Origin: Lachnospiraceae bacterium
GTDB taxonomy: Bacteria > Bacillota > Clostridia > Lachnospirales > Lachnospiraceae
Direction: 5' to 3'
DNA length: 63,183 nucleotides
Assembly: GCA_910575255.1 (NCBI GenBank)
Contig: CAJTEM010000028.1
Span: 1 to 63,183, forward strand
Positions 25,628 to 35,173 of the stretch are shown here, piece after piece. The notes under the pieces were generated by a model that saw only the letters and a program-made list of their open reading frames with translations, was not told where the DNA came from and did not search any database. Position 1 is the first letter of the stretch. Each line of letters begins with the position of its first letter. The translations under genes were made by a program, and so were the position numbers.

Positions 25628-27139
25628 CTATTTATTTGCTTTCCCTTTAAAATAATCTATAAGTTTTCTTATAGGGGAGCTAATCTTCCATGTCGTGGAA
25701 TTTATGAGTTCTTTGTATTTTTCTTTTTCCATAATCAATTCTTTTTGTATCAGCTCATAATTAGTTGTTAATTTAGAATAATCTTTCTCGATCGCTTTTG
25801 ATTTTGCATGATCAATCGCCAATTGTTTATAATTGTTTTCTAATTGTAAATAGGCTTGTTCTATCGTATTGACTTCGGTAACCTTTTGGCAAATGTGTTC
25901 TACAACACTCTTGGTATTCTCTAATTCATGAGAAAACTTAGCAGTTAAAGCGTCTTTTTCATTTTCAAGTTTCTTTACTGACGATCTCAAAAGATTACAT
26001 TCGTTTGCTTTTTGCTGAAATACATTTAGGATTTGATTTAAAGTTTCTAAAAATTTCAGATCGTTTATTGGCACTATCCACGCTTTAATATTAATAACTC
26101 CAAAAAAATCCCTGCCAATTTCTATATAATATTGAGGATCTGTTGTACAAAAAATATCTTGGACAGAACACCTGACACCATTTATCGGATAAGTATTAAC
26201 TTTTGTCCCATTAGCATATATTTCTAAATCCTTGACGATACAGGCATTGTCTTCTATGGGATCAAATCGTATAACGTTTACGCCCATTTTAGGGATTTCA
26301 AAATTATAATGATAGTATTCATTAACAAAATATTTTTTAGATATACAGTTCGATTCTGACAATAACTCAGAAGACTCTGCAAAATACATTTTAGAAAGTC
26401 TTTCCTCAACATTAGGTAAAATAACCTGTTTTGATATATTATTCTTTTTCACATAATCACTTTTCTGGGCGGTAAGAATAAACTGATAAACCTCACCAAA
26501 GGGACGCTGTTTTAAACAATCTATAAATAGGCTATTCAGTGATTGATTGTAACATTTTTGTTCAGTTGTTAACGTAGGGCACATAACGGCATCCTGAAGA
26601 ATAATATCCAGACCAGCCCTTTTCATAAACAGATCTAAATCTTCTTCTCCAAAAAAGCGTATATGGGTATCATCTAACAATCCTACGGAAGAATACCTCC
26701 AACGATTATCGTACATACTCATAATGATATCGTTATGCGTTACATTGGGGATGGATATTAATATTTTGCCATCATCTTTGAGCAGTAATGTCGAATTTTT
26801 TAATACAGATTCTGGATCGAATAAATGTTCAAGCACATCTGCAAAAATTATAAAATCAAATTTCTGATTACTATATTTCGTTAACCATTTATTTTCTGAC
26901 AAATCTGTGCATATCCCATCTTCTGCAAACTGTATGGCCTGTTTATATGACTCTTCATCGCATTCAATGATATAAACATTTGCTCCGATGACCTCTGTCA
27001 TATATCTTGTCATATACCCTGTTGAACATCCGCATTCAAGTACAAATGCGCCAGGAGATATTTGCGCCAAAATTTTCCCCTGAGATCCTTGATTTTTGAC
27101 AATCATATCCATCGGTATATCATATTTTGATATTCCCAT
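25628..27139 (-). CDS. SAM methyltransferase with C-terminal coiled coil
   Basis: A 503-residue protein. Residues ~20-180 form a class I SAM-dependent methyltransferase: FVLECGCSTGYMTRYM (motif I), a following acidic strand, FDFIIFADVLEHLFDP and ILISIPNVTH. A middle region (~230-355) looks beta-rich and may bind carbohydrate. Residues ~365-480 are a long heptad-type coiled coil, and the protein ends in STTWKISSPIRKLIDYF, a tail motif common in glycan-cluster proteins. In WbdD of E. coli O9a a chain-capping methyltransferase joined to a coiled coil sets chain length; a similar job is possible here, next to an ABC exporter. Confidence 0.8.
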   Translation of the reverse strand: MGISKYDIPMDMIVKNQGSQGKILAQISPGAFVLECGCSTGYMTRYMTEVIGANVYIIECDEESYKQAIQFAEDGICTDLSENKWLTKYSNQKFDFIIFADVLEHLFDPESVLKNSTLLLKDDGKILISIPNVTHNDIIMSMYDNRWRYSSVGLLDDTHIRFFGEEDLDLFMKRAGLDIILQDAVMCPTLTTEQKCYNQSLNSLFIDCLKQRPFGEVYQFILTAQKSDYVKKNNISKQVILPNVEERLSKMYFAESSELLSESNCISKKYFVNEYYHYNFEIPKMGVNVIRFDPIEDNACIVKDLEIYANGTKVNTYPINGVRCSVQDIFCTTDPQYYIEIGRDFFGVINIKAWIVPINDLKFLETLNQILNVFQQKANECNLLRSSVKKLENEKDALTAKFSHELENTKSVVEHICQKVTEVNTIEQAYLQLENNYKQLAIDHAKSKAIEKDYSKLTTNYELIQKELIMEKEKYKELINSTTWKISSPIRKLIDYFKGKANK

Positions 27140-27271
27140 GTTTTCTCCTTTTTGACTTTACTATACATTTAACGAAACAATTCAATTGATGTTGAATCCA
27201 GAATTCATGATAATAATTCCACTGTGCTTGTTCCTTTTTGGCCAAATCTTTTTATGCCTCTGTGTCACCTT

Positions 27272-27994
27272 TTATAATGATGGTAAACCCACAACACAAG
27301 CACCCTGGGAAGAAATCATGCAGCCAAAAGCACGCTCCAAACAATATGGCAACCCATTCCAGTCTCTGGGAGAGTATGGAGGGAAGTCATGTGCAGTAAA
27401 AGCACATTTCTTTATTGGGGTAAGATATAAAGGTCTGATTGCAAAAATAGAACCAGCAATAAATTCATAGCTTCTGATAGGAAGTCGAAGTTTATACATC
27501 AAAGAATTTAGTGCATTTAAATCCAAATCTAAAGAAATATTATCACTGCCAGTAATTAAAACCTCTTGTGCACCAATCATTGCAATGTGGTGATGACGGC
27601 TGATAATTCTCAAAATATGTTCTACTCTTGCAGGAGAGCCAAGTATTGCCTTTAATAAATAATTTCTCCAAAGATTTCCGCTTAAATCAATGCCATTCAA
27701 GGAATACTCTATCGGAATGTCCTTTTTAGTATGGATTTTAAATAATACATCATAATCCTCAACAGGAAAGCTATTCAAAAACTTTATAAAAGGATAAATA
27801 TCCCAGCCGATATTCTCAGTTATAATAACATGCGCCTTCGGATAATATTTTCGGAGCGTAGGCAAAAACGCTTTGTTTTCTCTTGGCATTGTCACAAAAA
27901 GGTCAAAATGATGAGCAGATAGATTTGTTAAATATTTATGGATTTCCTCAAACAAATCAATATAATATAAATGTAAACATACGGCAATCTTCAT
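27272..27994 (-). CDS. RgpF-family single module
   Basis: A 240-residue protein matching the second half of rhamnan-synthesis RgpF-type proteins: KIAVCLHLYYIDLFEEI, LFVTMPREN, ENIGWDIYPFIKFLN, YDVLFKIHTKKD and the late FIAGSIFAIRPLY. The full-length neighbour at 28011 has an equivalent module in its C-terminal half, so this gene carries one module only. The start has ATG 27994, 16 bases after the 28011 gene ends. The frame is intact to its stop, so it is a short form rather than evident decay. The 131-base gap 27140-27271 after it holds nothing I recognise. Likely a glycosyltransferase in cell-wall polysaccharide assembly. Confidence 0.75.
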   Translation of the reverse strand: MKIAVCLHLYYIDLFEEIHKYLTNLSAHHFDLFVTMPRENKAFLPTLRKYYPKAHVIITENIGWDIYPFIKFLNSFPVEDYDVLFKIHTKKDIPIEYSLNGIDLSGNLWRNYLLKAILGSPARVEHILRIISRHHHIAMIGAQEVLITGSDNISLDLDLNALNSLMYKLRLPIRSYEFIAGSIFAIRPLYLTPIKKCAFTAHDFPPYSPRDWNGLPYCLERAFGCMISSQGACVVGLPSL

Positions 27995-28010
27995 TTTTCC
28001 CTCGATTTGA

Positions 28011-29837
28011 TTATATTTTTTCTTTGTTTTTGCTGAACAAATATTTAACAGGCCTTGGCAAATGTTTATAAATATAAGCCCTTAACGCATAATTCAATCC
28101 TGTGTGAATAACCGTAACATTATTTTTCGCTTCCTCCAACTCAGTATGAACTTCTTTTAATTTAAGTCGAGTTTCTTCTAATTTTATATTTCTGTCACGA
28201 TACAGGTAGGAAACATTTGTTAAATGGATCTCTGCGTCTTCTATATCGGAAACCCATCCGATCAAGTATCCTGCATGCTGAGCAACAAAAGGATATGCAC
28301 GTTCTATTATATGAATTAAAGAACCGTCGAGAGGAAGCGGTTCCTCTGGAAAATCCTCATATTTCCAATCCATATCAATCAATAGTTTCATACATTCAGG
28401 GCGAAACCAAAACATAGCGCCAGCTGGAAATATCGGCGGAACATCCTGAGCAATTGGTAAATCAATTTGTGCGCGATGAAGAAACTCTTTTGTTTCCAGG
28501 AAATTAGGCCCCCATTCATCACCATATAATTTTTGAAAGCTCCCATATAACAGATTAATGGGTTCCAAAATTCCAAGACGTGGATTCTTTTCAAACGTAT
28601 AAATAATATTATTTATATATTCTTTCGTTTTTACCAAAGCATCTTGATTATGAAATCCAAACTCTTTCCCCAGAATTCCCGGTCTAAGAAAGGAGCTTTT
28701 TTTATCATGAAGAATGCATGCATAATCATAGTTTAGAATAAAGTCTTTACAGGCAACCAAAAAGGCGGATTCGGCACGGCCACGGGCGTTAATAAGATTT
28801 ACTTTAGCATTGTGAATTTGATAATAATCAATATTTTTTTGAATTTCGCTTATCAAAGATTCTTTGGGTGTGGTAATATAAATATCTATATAGTCCGGAA
28901 TTCCCCGCATATATTGAAAACAATGCTCTAATAAATCCTCATAATACACATGAAAACAGATAGCAACCTTAGGCGGGTTCTCTAATTTACCAATCTCATA
29001 ATCAGAGGGAAGAAAGAAGTTAAAATGCAAACAGTTTTTTATATGAGCGTAATGTTGTGTTGCCAGTAAATCATCAAGAATATCATTTACATTATATAAG
29101 TGATGCTCTTTTATATAATCAAATACACGTTTAGAAGCATTCCCCCTATGATAATCTAAAAATCGAATATACTCAGTACAAAAAGCTTTCCTTTTTATTA
29201 ACGGACATTTTTGATTAATTACCAGATAATCTGGTGCTTCAATTGTTGAATCAATAAAATCCGTAGTGTTTGGGCAATACACGTCATAAGAATAATTTCG
29301 ATCTGCAAAAAACTTAGTAAACGGAATTTCATGCTTGTCAATACATTCCTCTCGGGAATAAACAGGACATAAATTATCCCACCAGGAATTCCAGTCCTCA
29401 GATAAGAATATCCTTTTACGGAAAACCATAAAATAGGAGAGTATCCAGGTTCCTGTATAACCTGCCTCATTCAGGGGCCATTCGGTGATTCCCCAAAAAT
29501 CCACAGATGATTTGTCCATTTTTTTGAACATTTCGGAAAAAGGATAAACAGGACCATAGCAGGAACAGTTTGCCAAGATAATTTCATCATATTTATCCAA
29601 ACCCCCTTCTGCATCCAATCCTGTCTTATAGGCCCAGAAATCGACTCCTATATTTTCTCGGACAATAACAGATATCCCCATTTTTTGTATAGTATCTTTT
29701 CCTGCAGATGTTATTTTCCCGTTTACCACAACATATATTTTTTCTGCGATTTCTTTCAATCCAGCCAGGTATGTAAGAACATAATTACGAACAATTCCTT
29801 CCTTTTCCCAGAAGACATAGATTGCTAAACGGTTCAT
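28011..29837 (-). CDS. RgpF-like rhamnan synthesis protein
   Basis: A 608-residue protein of the RgpF family (rhamnan/wall polysaccharide synthesis). Two modules are visible. The N-terminal one has LAIYVFWEKEGIVRNYVLTY, RENIGVDFWAYK and FWGITEWP; the second starts near residue 290 with KVAICFHVYYEDLL and includes CILHDKKSS and PAGAMFWFRPECM. A C-terminal helix-rich tail (LEETRLKLKEVHTELEEAK) resembles a coiled coil, ending in a basic patch. RgpF is thought to act in forming or decorating rhamnose-glucose polymers; the donor here is unknown. It lies between an SDR gene and the one-module paralogue. Confidence 0.85.
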   Translation of the reverse strand: MNRLAIYVFWEKEGIVRNYVLTYLAGLKEIAEKIYVVVNGKITSAGKDTIQKMGISVIVRENIGVDFWAYKTGLDAEGGLDKYDEIILANCSCYGPVYPFSEMFKKMDKSSVDFWGITEWPLNEAGYTGTWILSYFMVFRKRIFLSEDWNSWWDNLCPVYSREECIDKHEIPFTKFFADRNYSYDVYCPNTTDFIDSTIEAPDYLVINQKCPLIKRKAFCTEYIRFLDYHRGNASKRVFDYIKEHHLYNVNDILDDLLATQHYAHIKNCLHFNFFLPSDYEIGKLENPPKVAICFHVYYEDLLEHCFQYMRGIPDYIDIYITTPKESLISEIQKNIDYYQIHNAKVNLINARGRAESAFLVACKDFILNYDYACILHDKKSSFLRPGILGKEFGFHNQDALVKTKEYINNIIYTFEKNPRLGILEPINLLYGSFQKLYGDEWGPNFLETKEFLHRAQIDLPIAQDVPPIFPAGAMFWFRPECMKLLIDMDWKYEDFPEEPLPLDGSLIHIIERAYPFVAQHAGYLIGWVSDIEDAEIHLTNVSYLYRDRNIKLEETRLKLKEVHTELEEAKNNVTVIHTGLNYALRAYIYKHLPRPVKYLFSKNKEKI

Positions 29838-29850
29838 ACCAACTCCTCCA

Positions 29851-30711
29851 CTATTTTATTCCATTTCTGGCAGTCATGATTTTTTTGATTTTTGTGTCAT
29901 TTCCTATAATGACAGGAGAGTCATACTCCCTGGTAGGAAATGCCCCGTATTGAGGTCTTATCCCCATATTTCTCTCCTTAATGAATTCTTCTATTTTATC
30001 TCCTAGTCGTGTAGCCTTTCCACTACAGCAATCAATAACTCCATCTACCTCTTTTTGAGAAATAATTGCCGTTAACTGTTCACATAATTCTGAAATATGG
30101 ATATAATCATATTGTTCATCACCATTAGTAAAAGGAAATGATTTTTTTCCTTCCTTTTCCCAACAGATAATTTTGCTCATCAAAGAATGATTCTTTTCAT
30201 CATCACCATAGACTGTAAAGGGGCGAATCCATTGTAAACATACATTTTTATCATGGATATATATCTCCAATGCTCTTTTTAAAGTCAGCTTAGATAGACA
30301 ATATAAATTTTCTGGTACAATGATACTATCAGGCTCTGTTTTACCATTTACTTTGCCATATTCTCTAAAAGATCCGGCTATAACTATATGAGCAACACCA
30401 TGATCAATCAGATTTTTTAAAAAGTTAAAATGCATGGGAAGATCTTCTAAATGTGTTGTTTTATTATGTTCAAAGCCATCTCTCCATGCTAGATGAACAC
30501 AAATATCCGGAGCATTAAAAGTTTGATATAGTTTTTCATTTTTGCTGACTTTAGTTAAATCACAGGGAATAAAAAATATCTCCTTGTTTAAATTTGTATT
30601 TAATATATCAGTAGCAATGACTTGAAACTGCGCTAATTGAATAAGATGATTTGCGAAATGACTGCCAATATAGCCATTAGCGCCTGTAATTAATACTTTA
30701 TTTATCATCAA
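29851..30711 (-). CDS. NAD-dependent epimerase/dehydratase (SDR)
   Basis: A 286-residue short extended SDR. The Rossmann motif is ITGANGYIGSHF near the N-terminus. AGSFREYGKVNG and LYCLSKLTLKRAL (Tyr-xxx-Lys) form the catalytic part, and WIRPFTVYGDDEKNHSL is the usual nucleotide-sugar loop. It is shorter than average, with a reduced C-terminal domain, as in CDP-abequose/paratose-type reductases. It probably reduces or epimerises a nucleotide sugar. The ATG overlaps the stop of the preceding GT2 gene by 4 bases, which suggests coupling. The product is not identifiable. Confidence 0.85.
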   Translation of the reverse strand: MMINKVLITGANGYIGSHFANHLIQLAQFQVIATDILNTNLNKEIFFIPCDLTKVSKNEKLYQTFNAPDICVHLAWRDGFEHNKTTHLEDLPMHFNFLKNLIDHGVAHIVIAGSFREYGKVNGKTEPDSIIVPENLYCLSKLTLKRALEIYIHDKNVCLQWIRPFTVYGDDEKNHSLMSKIICWEKEGKKSFPFTNGDEQYDYIHISELCEQLTAIISQKEVDGVIDCCSGKATRLGDKIEEFIKERNMGIRPQYGAFPTREYDSPVIIGNDTKIKKIMTARNGIK

Positions 30712-31748
30712 TGTAAACCAACCCTCTTTAAAAGTTTAAAACACCAGTTATAAATTTCCCAAAATCGGCTAACCTCATGGTATTTTTTCTCGTTTAAAAG
30801 TTTCAATGATATTTTTCCATAAAATTTCATAAAAGGATTTCTATTTTTAGTCAATCTCAAAAAAGATTGTGATTCCATAAAATCCGGAAAAAGCTCAAAT
30901 ACACGTTCCATGAAGGCGGAAAGGAGTCTTTCTCTCTCATATATATTATCTATTTCCCGTATTGGGTACATGGCGATAGCAAGAATCTGGTGATAAAACA
31001 AAGTATCCTTTAATAACTGTTGGTTGTATGCACTCTCTGTCCCCATACGTTCAAGAGCAAGTTTTACCGCATCCAAAATCACAAATCTGCTTTCGTTGAA
31101 TCGACCATTTTGAATCGAACCATTTCTCTGGAAATAATGATAATATGGAGTGCGAATAATGGTTATTTTACGGGCACGACTCAAAATAACTGGCGTAACG
31201 CAAACGTCTTCATTATTCATCCCCACAGGAAATTCCAAGCCATCATAAAGATTCCTTCGTATTAGCTTATTCCATGAAGCTGGCATTACCCAAGTGTCAA
31301 GAATCTGGCAATATAATGAGCTCGATTCACCCGAGGAACAAAACACCCGCTTTTGCGGCGTGCCGTCCTCATAATCCATAAAAATATCGCAGACCACAAC
31401 ATCAGAATTTTCTTGATGAGCTTTGCTGAGCATATCTCTGTATATACCAGGTTCAATATAATCATCTGAATCAAGAAAAATCACAAAATCGCCTTTAGCT
31501 TTCGTAAGTCCATAATTTTTCACATCAGAGAGTCCGCCATTTTGCTTCTTATAATATTGAAATACATTTGGATTCTCTTCTATGTATCGAAGGATGATTT
31601 CTTCTGAATGGTCAGGGGAACCATCGTTAATTATCAAAACCTCCATTCGATTGTCAATTGCCTTTAAAACCGAATCCAGACATTTAGAAAGATATTTTTC
31701 TGTTTTATACACAGGGATAATAATGGATAACTCTTTTCTACAGTCCAA
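30708..31748 (-). CDS. Family 2 glycosyltransferase
   Basis: A 346-residue GT2 of the common capsular type. LSIIIPVYKTEKYLSKCLDS, VLIINDGSPDHSEEI, NGGLSDVKNYGLTKAKGDFV and the metal motif FLDSDDYIEPG (residues ~89-99) are textbook. EDVCVTPVILSRA is the later acidic motif. The C-terminal ~120 residues form an accessory helical region. It overlaps the upstream GT2 gene by 11 bases and the downstream SDR gene by 4, so translation is tightly linked. It adds a sugar to the growing chain on the cytoplasmic side; donor unknown. Confidence 0.93.
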   Translation of the reverse strand: MDCRKELSIIIPVYKTEKYLSKCLDSVLKAIDNRMEVLIINDGSPDHSEEIILRYIEENPNVFQYYKKQNGGLSDVKNYGLTKAKGDFVIFLDSDDYIEPGIYRDMLSKAHQENSDVVVCDIFMDYEDGTPQKRVFCSSGESSSLYCQILDTWVMPASWNKLIRRNLYDGLEFPVGMNNEDVCVTPVILSRARKITIIRTPYYHYFQRNGSIQNGRFNESRFVILDAVKLALERMGTESAYNQQLLKDTLFYHQILAIAMYPIREIDNIYERERLLSAFMERVFELFPDFMESQSFLRLTKNRNPFMKFYGKISLKLLNEKKYHEVSRFWEIYNWCFKLLKRVGLH

Positions 31749-32682
31749 ACCGAATTCGCTCTCTTTCTCTACGATCTAGCATTTTCTTCTTTGTTTCATC
31801 AGAAATCGGATAGTGTTCCAAGGCATAATTTTGAATGCGTATGATTTCTTCATATTCCTTTTTGTGTGTTGTAGACAGAGTCATCCCCTGTGACTGCATA
31901 CGATGGTAGTTCAAAGACTGGCTATTATAAACAATTTTCCCCAATTCCAGTATCCGCATATAGATATACCAATCTCCAGCCAGTCTGAATTCTTTTGCTT
32001 TTTCAAAAAAATCCTGGTAATTTCCATTTCGAAAGACTACACTGGACACATTTGCTATCGTATTATTGATGCACATGGTCTCTGTAATTTCCGTAATACC
32101 GTTCCGAATGTAGTTATCATCCCATTTGCCACAGTTCGTCTGGTCAATCCATGGTCTCAAATCTCCCATTAATATATTGTTTTTTTCATCCATAGTTAAT
32201 GATTCGCAATAGGAAATGACCGTTCCTGGATCTTCAAATCCTTTTATCACTGTTTCCAGAAACAAAGGGCTGCAGCTGTCATCTGCTTCTGCTATCCATA
32301 TATAATCACCGCTTGCCTCGGTAAACGCCTTTTGCCATTGGGCAAAAACACTACCACTGTTCTTTTCATTACAGATCAAACGAATAGGGAATTCTGTATT
32401 TATATGTTTTATCTTTTGGCGAATAACTTCTACGCTGTTGTCTGTGGAACAGTCATCAAGGATAATCAGTTCATGAATTGGATAGCTCTGAAAAAGTACT
32501 GAATCAATTCGTTCTATTAAGTATTGTTCATAATTGTAATTAGGTATTATAACGGATATTTTATACGGATTTGAAATCATCAACTTTTCTACAATATTAG
32601 AGTAAGTATCGGTTTTGGCTCCTGTTCTTTTGCCCATCCTTTGTTTCATCCATTTACGAATTGAACATCTCACTTTTATCAC
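31738..32682 (-). CDS. Family 2 glycosyltransferase
   Basis: A 314-residue GT2. After a basic N-terminal leader come KISVIIPNYNYEQYLIERID, LIILDDCSTDNSVEVI, the metal motif WIAEADDSCSP and later GDWYIYMRILELGK. The frame is open up to 32748, inside the ABC ATPase gene, but GTG 32682 has AAGGTG six bases upstream and follows the ATPase stop, so it is the better start; ATG 32580, just before the GT fold, is also possible. It lies between the exporter ATPase and the next GT2 in the operon. Donor unknown. Confidence 0.9.
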   Translation of the reverse strand: MIKVRCSIRKWMKQRMGKRTGAKTDTYSNIVEKLMISNPYKISVIIPNYNYEQYLIERIDSVLFQSYPIHELIILDDCSTDNSVEVIRQKIKHINTEFPIRLICNEKNSGSVFAQWQKAFTEASGDYIWIAEADDSCSPLFLETVIKGFEDPGTVISYCESLTMDEKNNILMGDLRPWIDQTNCGKWDDNYIRNGITEITETMCINNTIANVSSVVFRNGNYQDFFEKAKEFRLAGDWYIYMRILELGKIVYNSQSLNYHRMQSQGMTLSTTHKKEYEEIIRIQNYALEHYPISDETKKKMLDRRERERIRFGL

Positions 32683-32692
32683 TTTATTCACC

Positions 32693-33430
32693 TTAATGCT
32701 GATTCCAATATTCTCGATAAGCTTCACAAACAACCGCTGCTGTATCAACCATTTTTATCTTATGATCTTCCAGCCAAACAACCCTTTCACACATTTGTTC
32801 TATCTGCGCAATGGAATGAGAGACAAATAATACTGTAGTGCCTCCGCTCATTAATTCGAGCATCCGATCTTTGCTTTTATTTTGAAAACCGGCATCCCCC
32901 ACAGCTAGAATTTCATCTACGATTAGTATTTCTGGCCTGACTACCGTAGCAATTGAAAATGCAAGTCTCATCAACATGCCAGAGGAATAGTTTCTAATTG
33001 GCATTTCAATAAAATCTTTTAGTTCCGAGAAATCCAAAATTTCATCATATTTACTATCTAAAAACTCTTTACTATACCCAAGAATAGCGCCATTTAAATA
33101 AACATTTTCTCGTCCGCTCAATTCCTGGTCAAATCCAGAACCAAGCTCTAACATTGGAACAATGTTTCCATACGTATTTACTTTACCAGCAGTTGGTTTT
33201 AAAACACCTGCAATTATTTTAAGTAATGTACTTTTTCCTGCGCCATTTTTCCCGACAATTCCCATTACTTCACCTTTGTTTACAGTGAAACTCACATCGT
33301 CAAGAACTGTTAATTCTTCATATATTAATTTTTTCCTTAATATGGCTACCACATATTCTTTTAAACTCATTACTTTATCATTTGCCATGCGAAAACGCAT
33401 TGTCACATGCTCGACATCTATCATTTTCAA
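32693..33430 (-). CDS. Polysaccharide ABC exporter ATPase, short Wzt
   Basis: A 245-residue ATP-binding protein of the Wzt/TagH/KpsT class. Walker A GKNGAGKSTLL begins at Gly60; the signature is NYSSGMLMRLAFSIA, Walker B is ILIVDEILAVGD, and the switch histidine lies in TVLFVSHSIAQI. It has no extra C-terminal carbohydrate-binding domain, unlike the second ATPase at 57525. It pairs with the permease gene 9 bases upstream (33440-34855). Together they export an undecaprenyl-linked glycan. It ends just before the GT2 gene. Confidence 0.95.
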   Translation of the reverse strand: MKMIDVEHVTMRFRMANDKVMSLKEYVVAILRKKLIYEELTVLDDVSFTVNKGEVMGIVGKNGAGKSTLLKIIAGVLKPTAGKVNTYGNIVPMLELGSGFDQELSGRENVYLNGAILGYSKEFLDSKYDEILDFSELKDFIEMPIRNYSSGMLMRLAFSIATVVRPEILIVDEILAVGDAGFQNKSKDRMLELMSGGTTVLFVSHSIAQIEQMCERVVWLEDHKIKMVDTAAVVCEAYREYWNQH

Positions 33431-33439
33431 AATACACTC

Positions 33440-34855
33440 CTAAATATAAAGAACGAATTTATCCTGACTCTTTTTAAACACAATGCTACCAACAATACAA
33501 ATAAAGAGGGCAGATACCAAACAGTAAAAATATCTGCGAGGTTCCGGCGACACTCCGTCAATTAAAACAGTTCTTACAAATTTGATAAAATGGTATAAAG
33601 GGTTCAGTTTTAAAATAATCCGATACTGTTCTGGAATAATTGTGTCCGGATAAAATAATGGTGTAGCATACATCCAAATCAGGGTAGCAATTCCCCATAA
33701 ATACTGAGTGTCTCGAAAAAAAACCATCGCTGATGCAAGAAGCATGGATAATCCGATACAGAACAGCAGTAAACAAAATATAGCAAATGGAAGCAGTAAA
33801 ATTGCCAACGTGATTTTCTCTCCCGTTATGATTGTTACAATCAATAATGGAATAATAGAAATCAGAAGGTTAACCGAGCTGGATAATACCTTTGTAATCG
33901 GATAAATGTACTTGGGCATATATACTTTTGTAATTAGAGGAGCATTAGCAAGAACAGAAATCAATCCTTGTCCAACTGCTTCCTGAAAAAAACTGAATAG
34001 AATCGTCCCGGACAACAAGTACACCGGGAAATTCTTAATATCAGATTTGAATAAATTCGAAAAAACAAAGTACTGAACAAGCATTGTCAAGAGCGGATTT
34101 AAAAAACTCCAAAGATAACCTAATACAGAACGCTTATATTTTATTTTGAAGTCCCGCACAACTAATTGTCGTATTAAAAAACCGTATTTTTTCCAGACTC
34201 CTTCCATATACATTGGAAGTGTATATTTTCCCCGGGATTCCCGATATATAGTGATTACCACATATATCAATAACACTCCGCCTAATGCGGCAACCAACAT
34301 CCAATAGCTCTGTCCAAACCAGCTATATAATTTTCCGCAAAATTGAAAAGTAAACTGGACATCTTTTAATTCATTATTCATCCGTGCCGGTGCAACTCCG
34401 TTTTCCGGTTCGGAATAGCATATTGTCGGAGCCTGTCCTTCCGGACATGTTGATTCAACGCGGAAAATAAACAGTTTATCTTTTACACCAAATAATTCTT
34501 TATCAAATTTCCAAGTGAACATTCCATAATCAACCAAATCATATACGGGAACTGCTATTTGATTCAAAGACTGATGACTTTCTCCATCTAATAATGAAAA
34601 TTCTAATGTTCCCGTATTTTCCCGACCATAGGTTCCGGTCATAATTGATATTTGATCCAATGTATCAGAAGAAGAATAGAACGATTGCTCCAAAACATTT
34701 CCTGCTGAGAGTTCTGGAAACATGCCCTTAACAGGTTGAATATTACTTTCAATGAGAGAGTACTGGATCTGCTCTCCACCTATTAAAAAAAAGGCAACTG
34801 CTATGATTACATATGTTAAAAAAAATATCGAAAATTGTTTGGTGCGTTTTTTCAT
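33440..34855 (-). CDS. Polysaccharide ABC exporter permease (Wzm) with extracytoplasmic insert
   Basis: A 471-residue protein. The C-terminal ~260 residues are a normal Wzm/TagG permease: RDFKIKYKRSVLGYLWSFLN, six membrane segments and IWMYATPLFYPDTIIPEQYR. The N-terminal ~210 residues are extra: one membrane helix (FFLTYVIIAVAFFLIGG), then ~150 beta-rich soluble residues with Cys141 and Cys150 area (ESTCPEGQAPTICYSEP), then a second helix (MLVAALGGVLLIYVVITI). That insert should lie outside the cytoplasm. Usual Wzm proteins have ~260 residues. It is the first gene of the minus-strand operon and is paired with a Wzt lacking a C-terminal domain. Confidence 0.88.
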   Translation of the reverse strand: MKKRTKQFSIFFLTYVIIAVAFFLIGGEQIQYSLIESNIQPVKGMFPELSAGNVLEQSFYSSSDTLDQISIMTGTYGRENTGTLEFSLLDGESHQSLNQIAVPVYDLVDYGMFTWKFDKELFGVKDKLFIFRVESTCPEGQAPTICYSEPENGVAPARMNNELKDVQFTFQFCGKLYSWFGQSYWMLVAALGGVLLIYVVITIYRESRGKYTLPMYMEGVWKKYGFLIRQLVVRDFKIKYKRSVLGYLWSFLNPLLTMLVQYFVFSNLFKSDIKNFPVYLLSGTILFSFFQEAVGQGLISVLANAPLITKVYMPKYIYPITKVLSSSVNLLISIIPLLIVTIITGEKITLAILLLPFAIFCLLLFCIGLSMLLASAMVFFRDTQYLWGIATLIWMYATPLFYPDTIIPEQYRIILKLNPLYHFIKFVRTVLIDGVSPEPRRYFYCLVSALFICIVGSIVFKKSQDKFVLYI

Positions 34856-35038
34856 TACCAGGAACCTCTATTTTCATTATGGGGAAAGCTGGTATCTCTA
34901 TTTTAAAAATGTATAACTTAGATACACAAATTCCTCTTCTTATAATTTCCCTTACAAGAAGTAGCCAGGAAATCGGCACTTTTACAGAACATAAGTACCT
35001 GTATTTGCACACAAGAATGGGTATTTCCGAAACCTGCC

Positions 35039-35067
35039 TTGATAAAAAAATGGCCTTATGCTAAGAT
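35039..35067 (+). promoter_or_regulatory. Candidate promoter of the AAA-ATPase-like gene
   Basis: TTGATA (35039-35044), 17-base spacer, TAAGAT (35062-35067). It lies in the 318-base divergent region between the exporter operon and the AAA-ATPase-like gene. I found no convincing promoter on the minus strand there. Confidence 0.4.
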
Positions 35068-35173
35068 AAAAATATAGGTCATATCAGAATTTTGAGGAAA
35101 TGTCGATGTAATCTTTTTCCGCACTGGGGTTGTTCCGATCAGGACAGAAGAAAGGAAGGAGGCTTACGCCAGG

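Noticed and set aside
27186-27470. 94-codon plus-strand frame at the end of the short RgpF-like gene
   Set aside because: Two thirds of it lie opposite the conserved RgpF-type coding region; the hydrophobic start in the gap is not followed by any recognisable protein.
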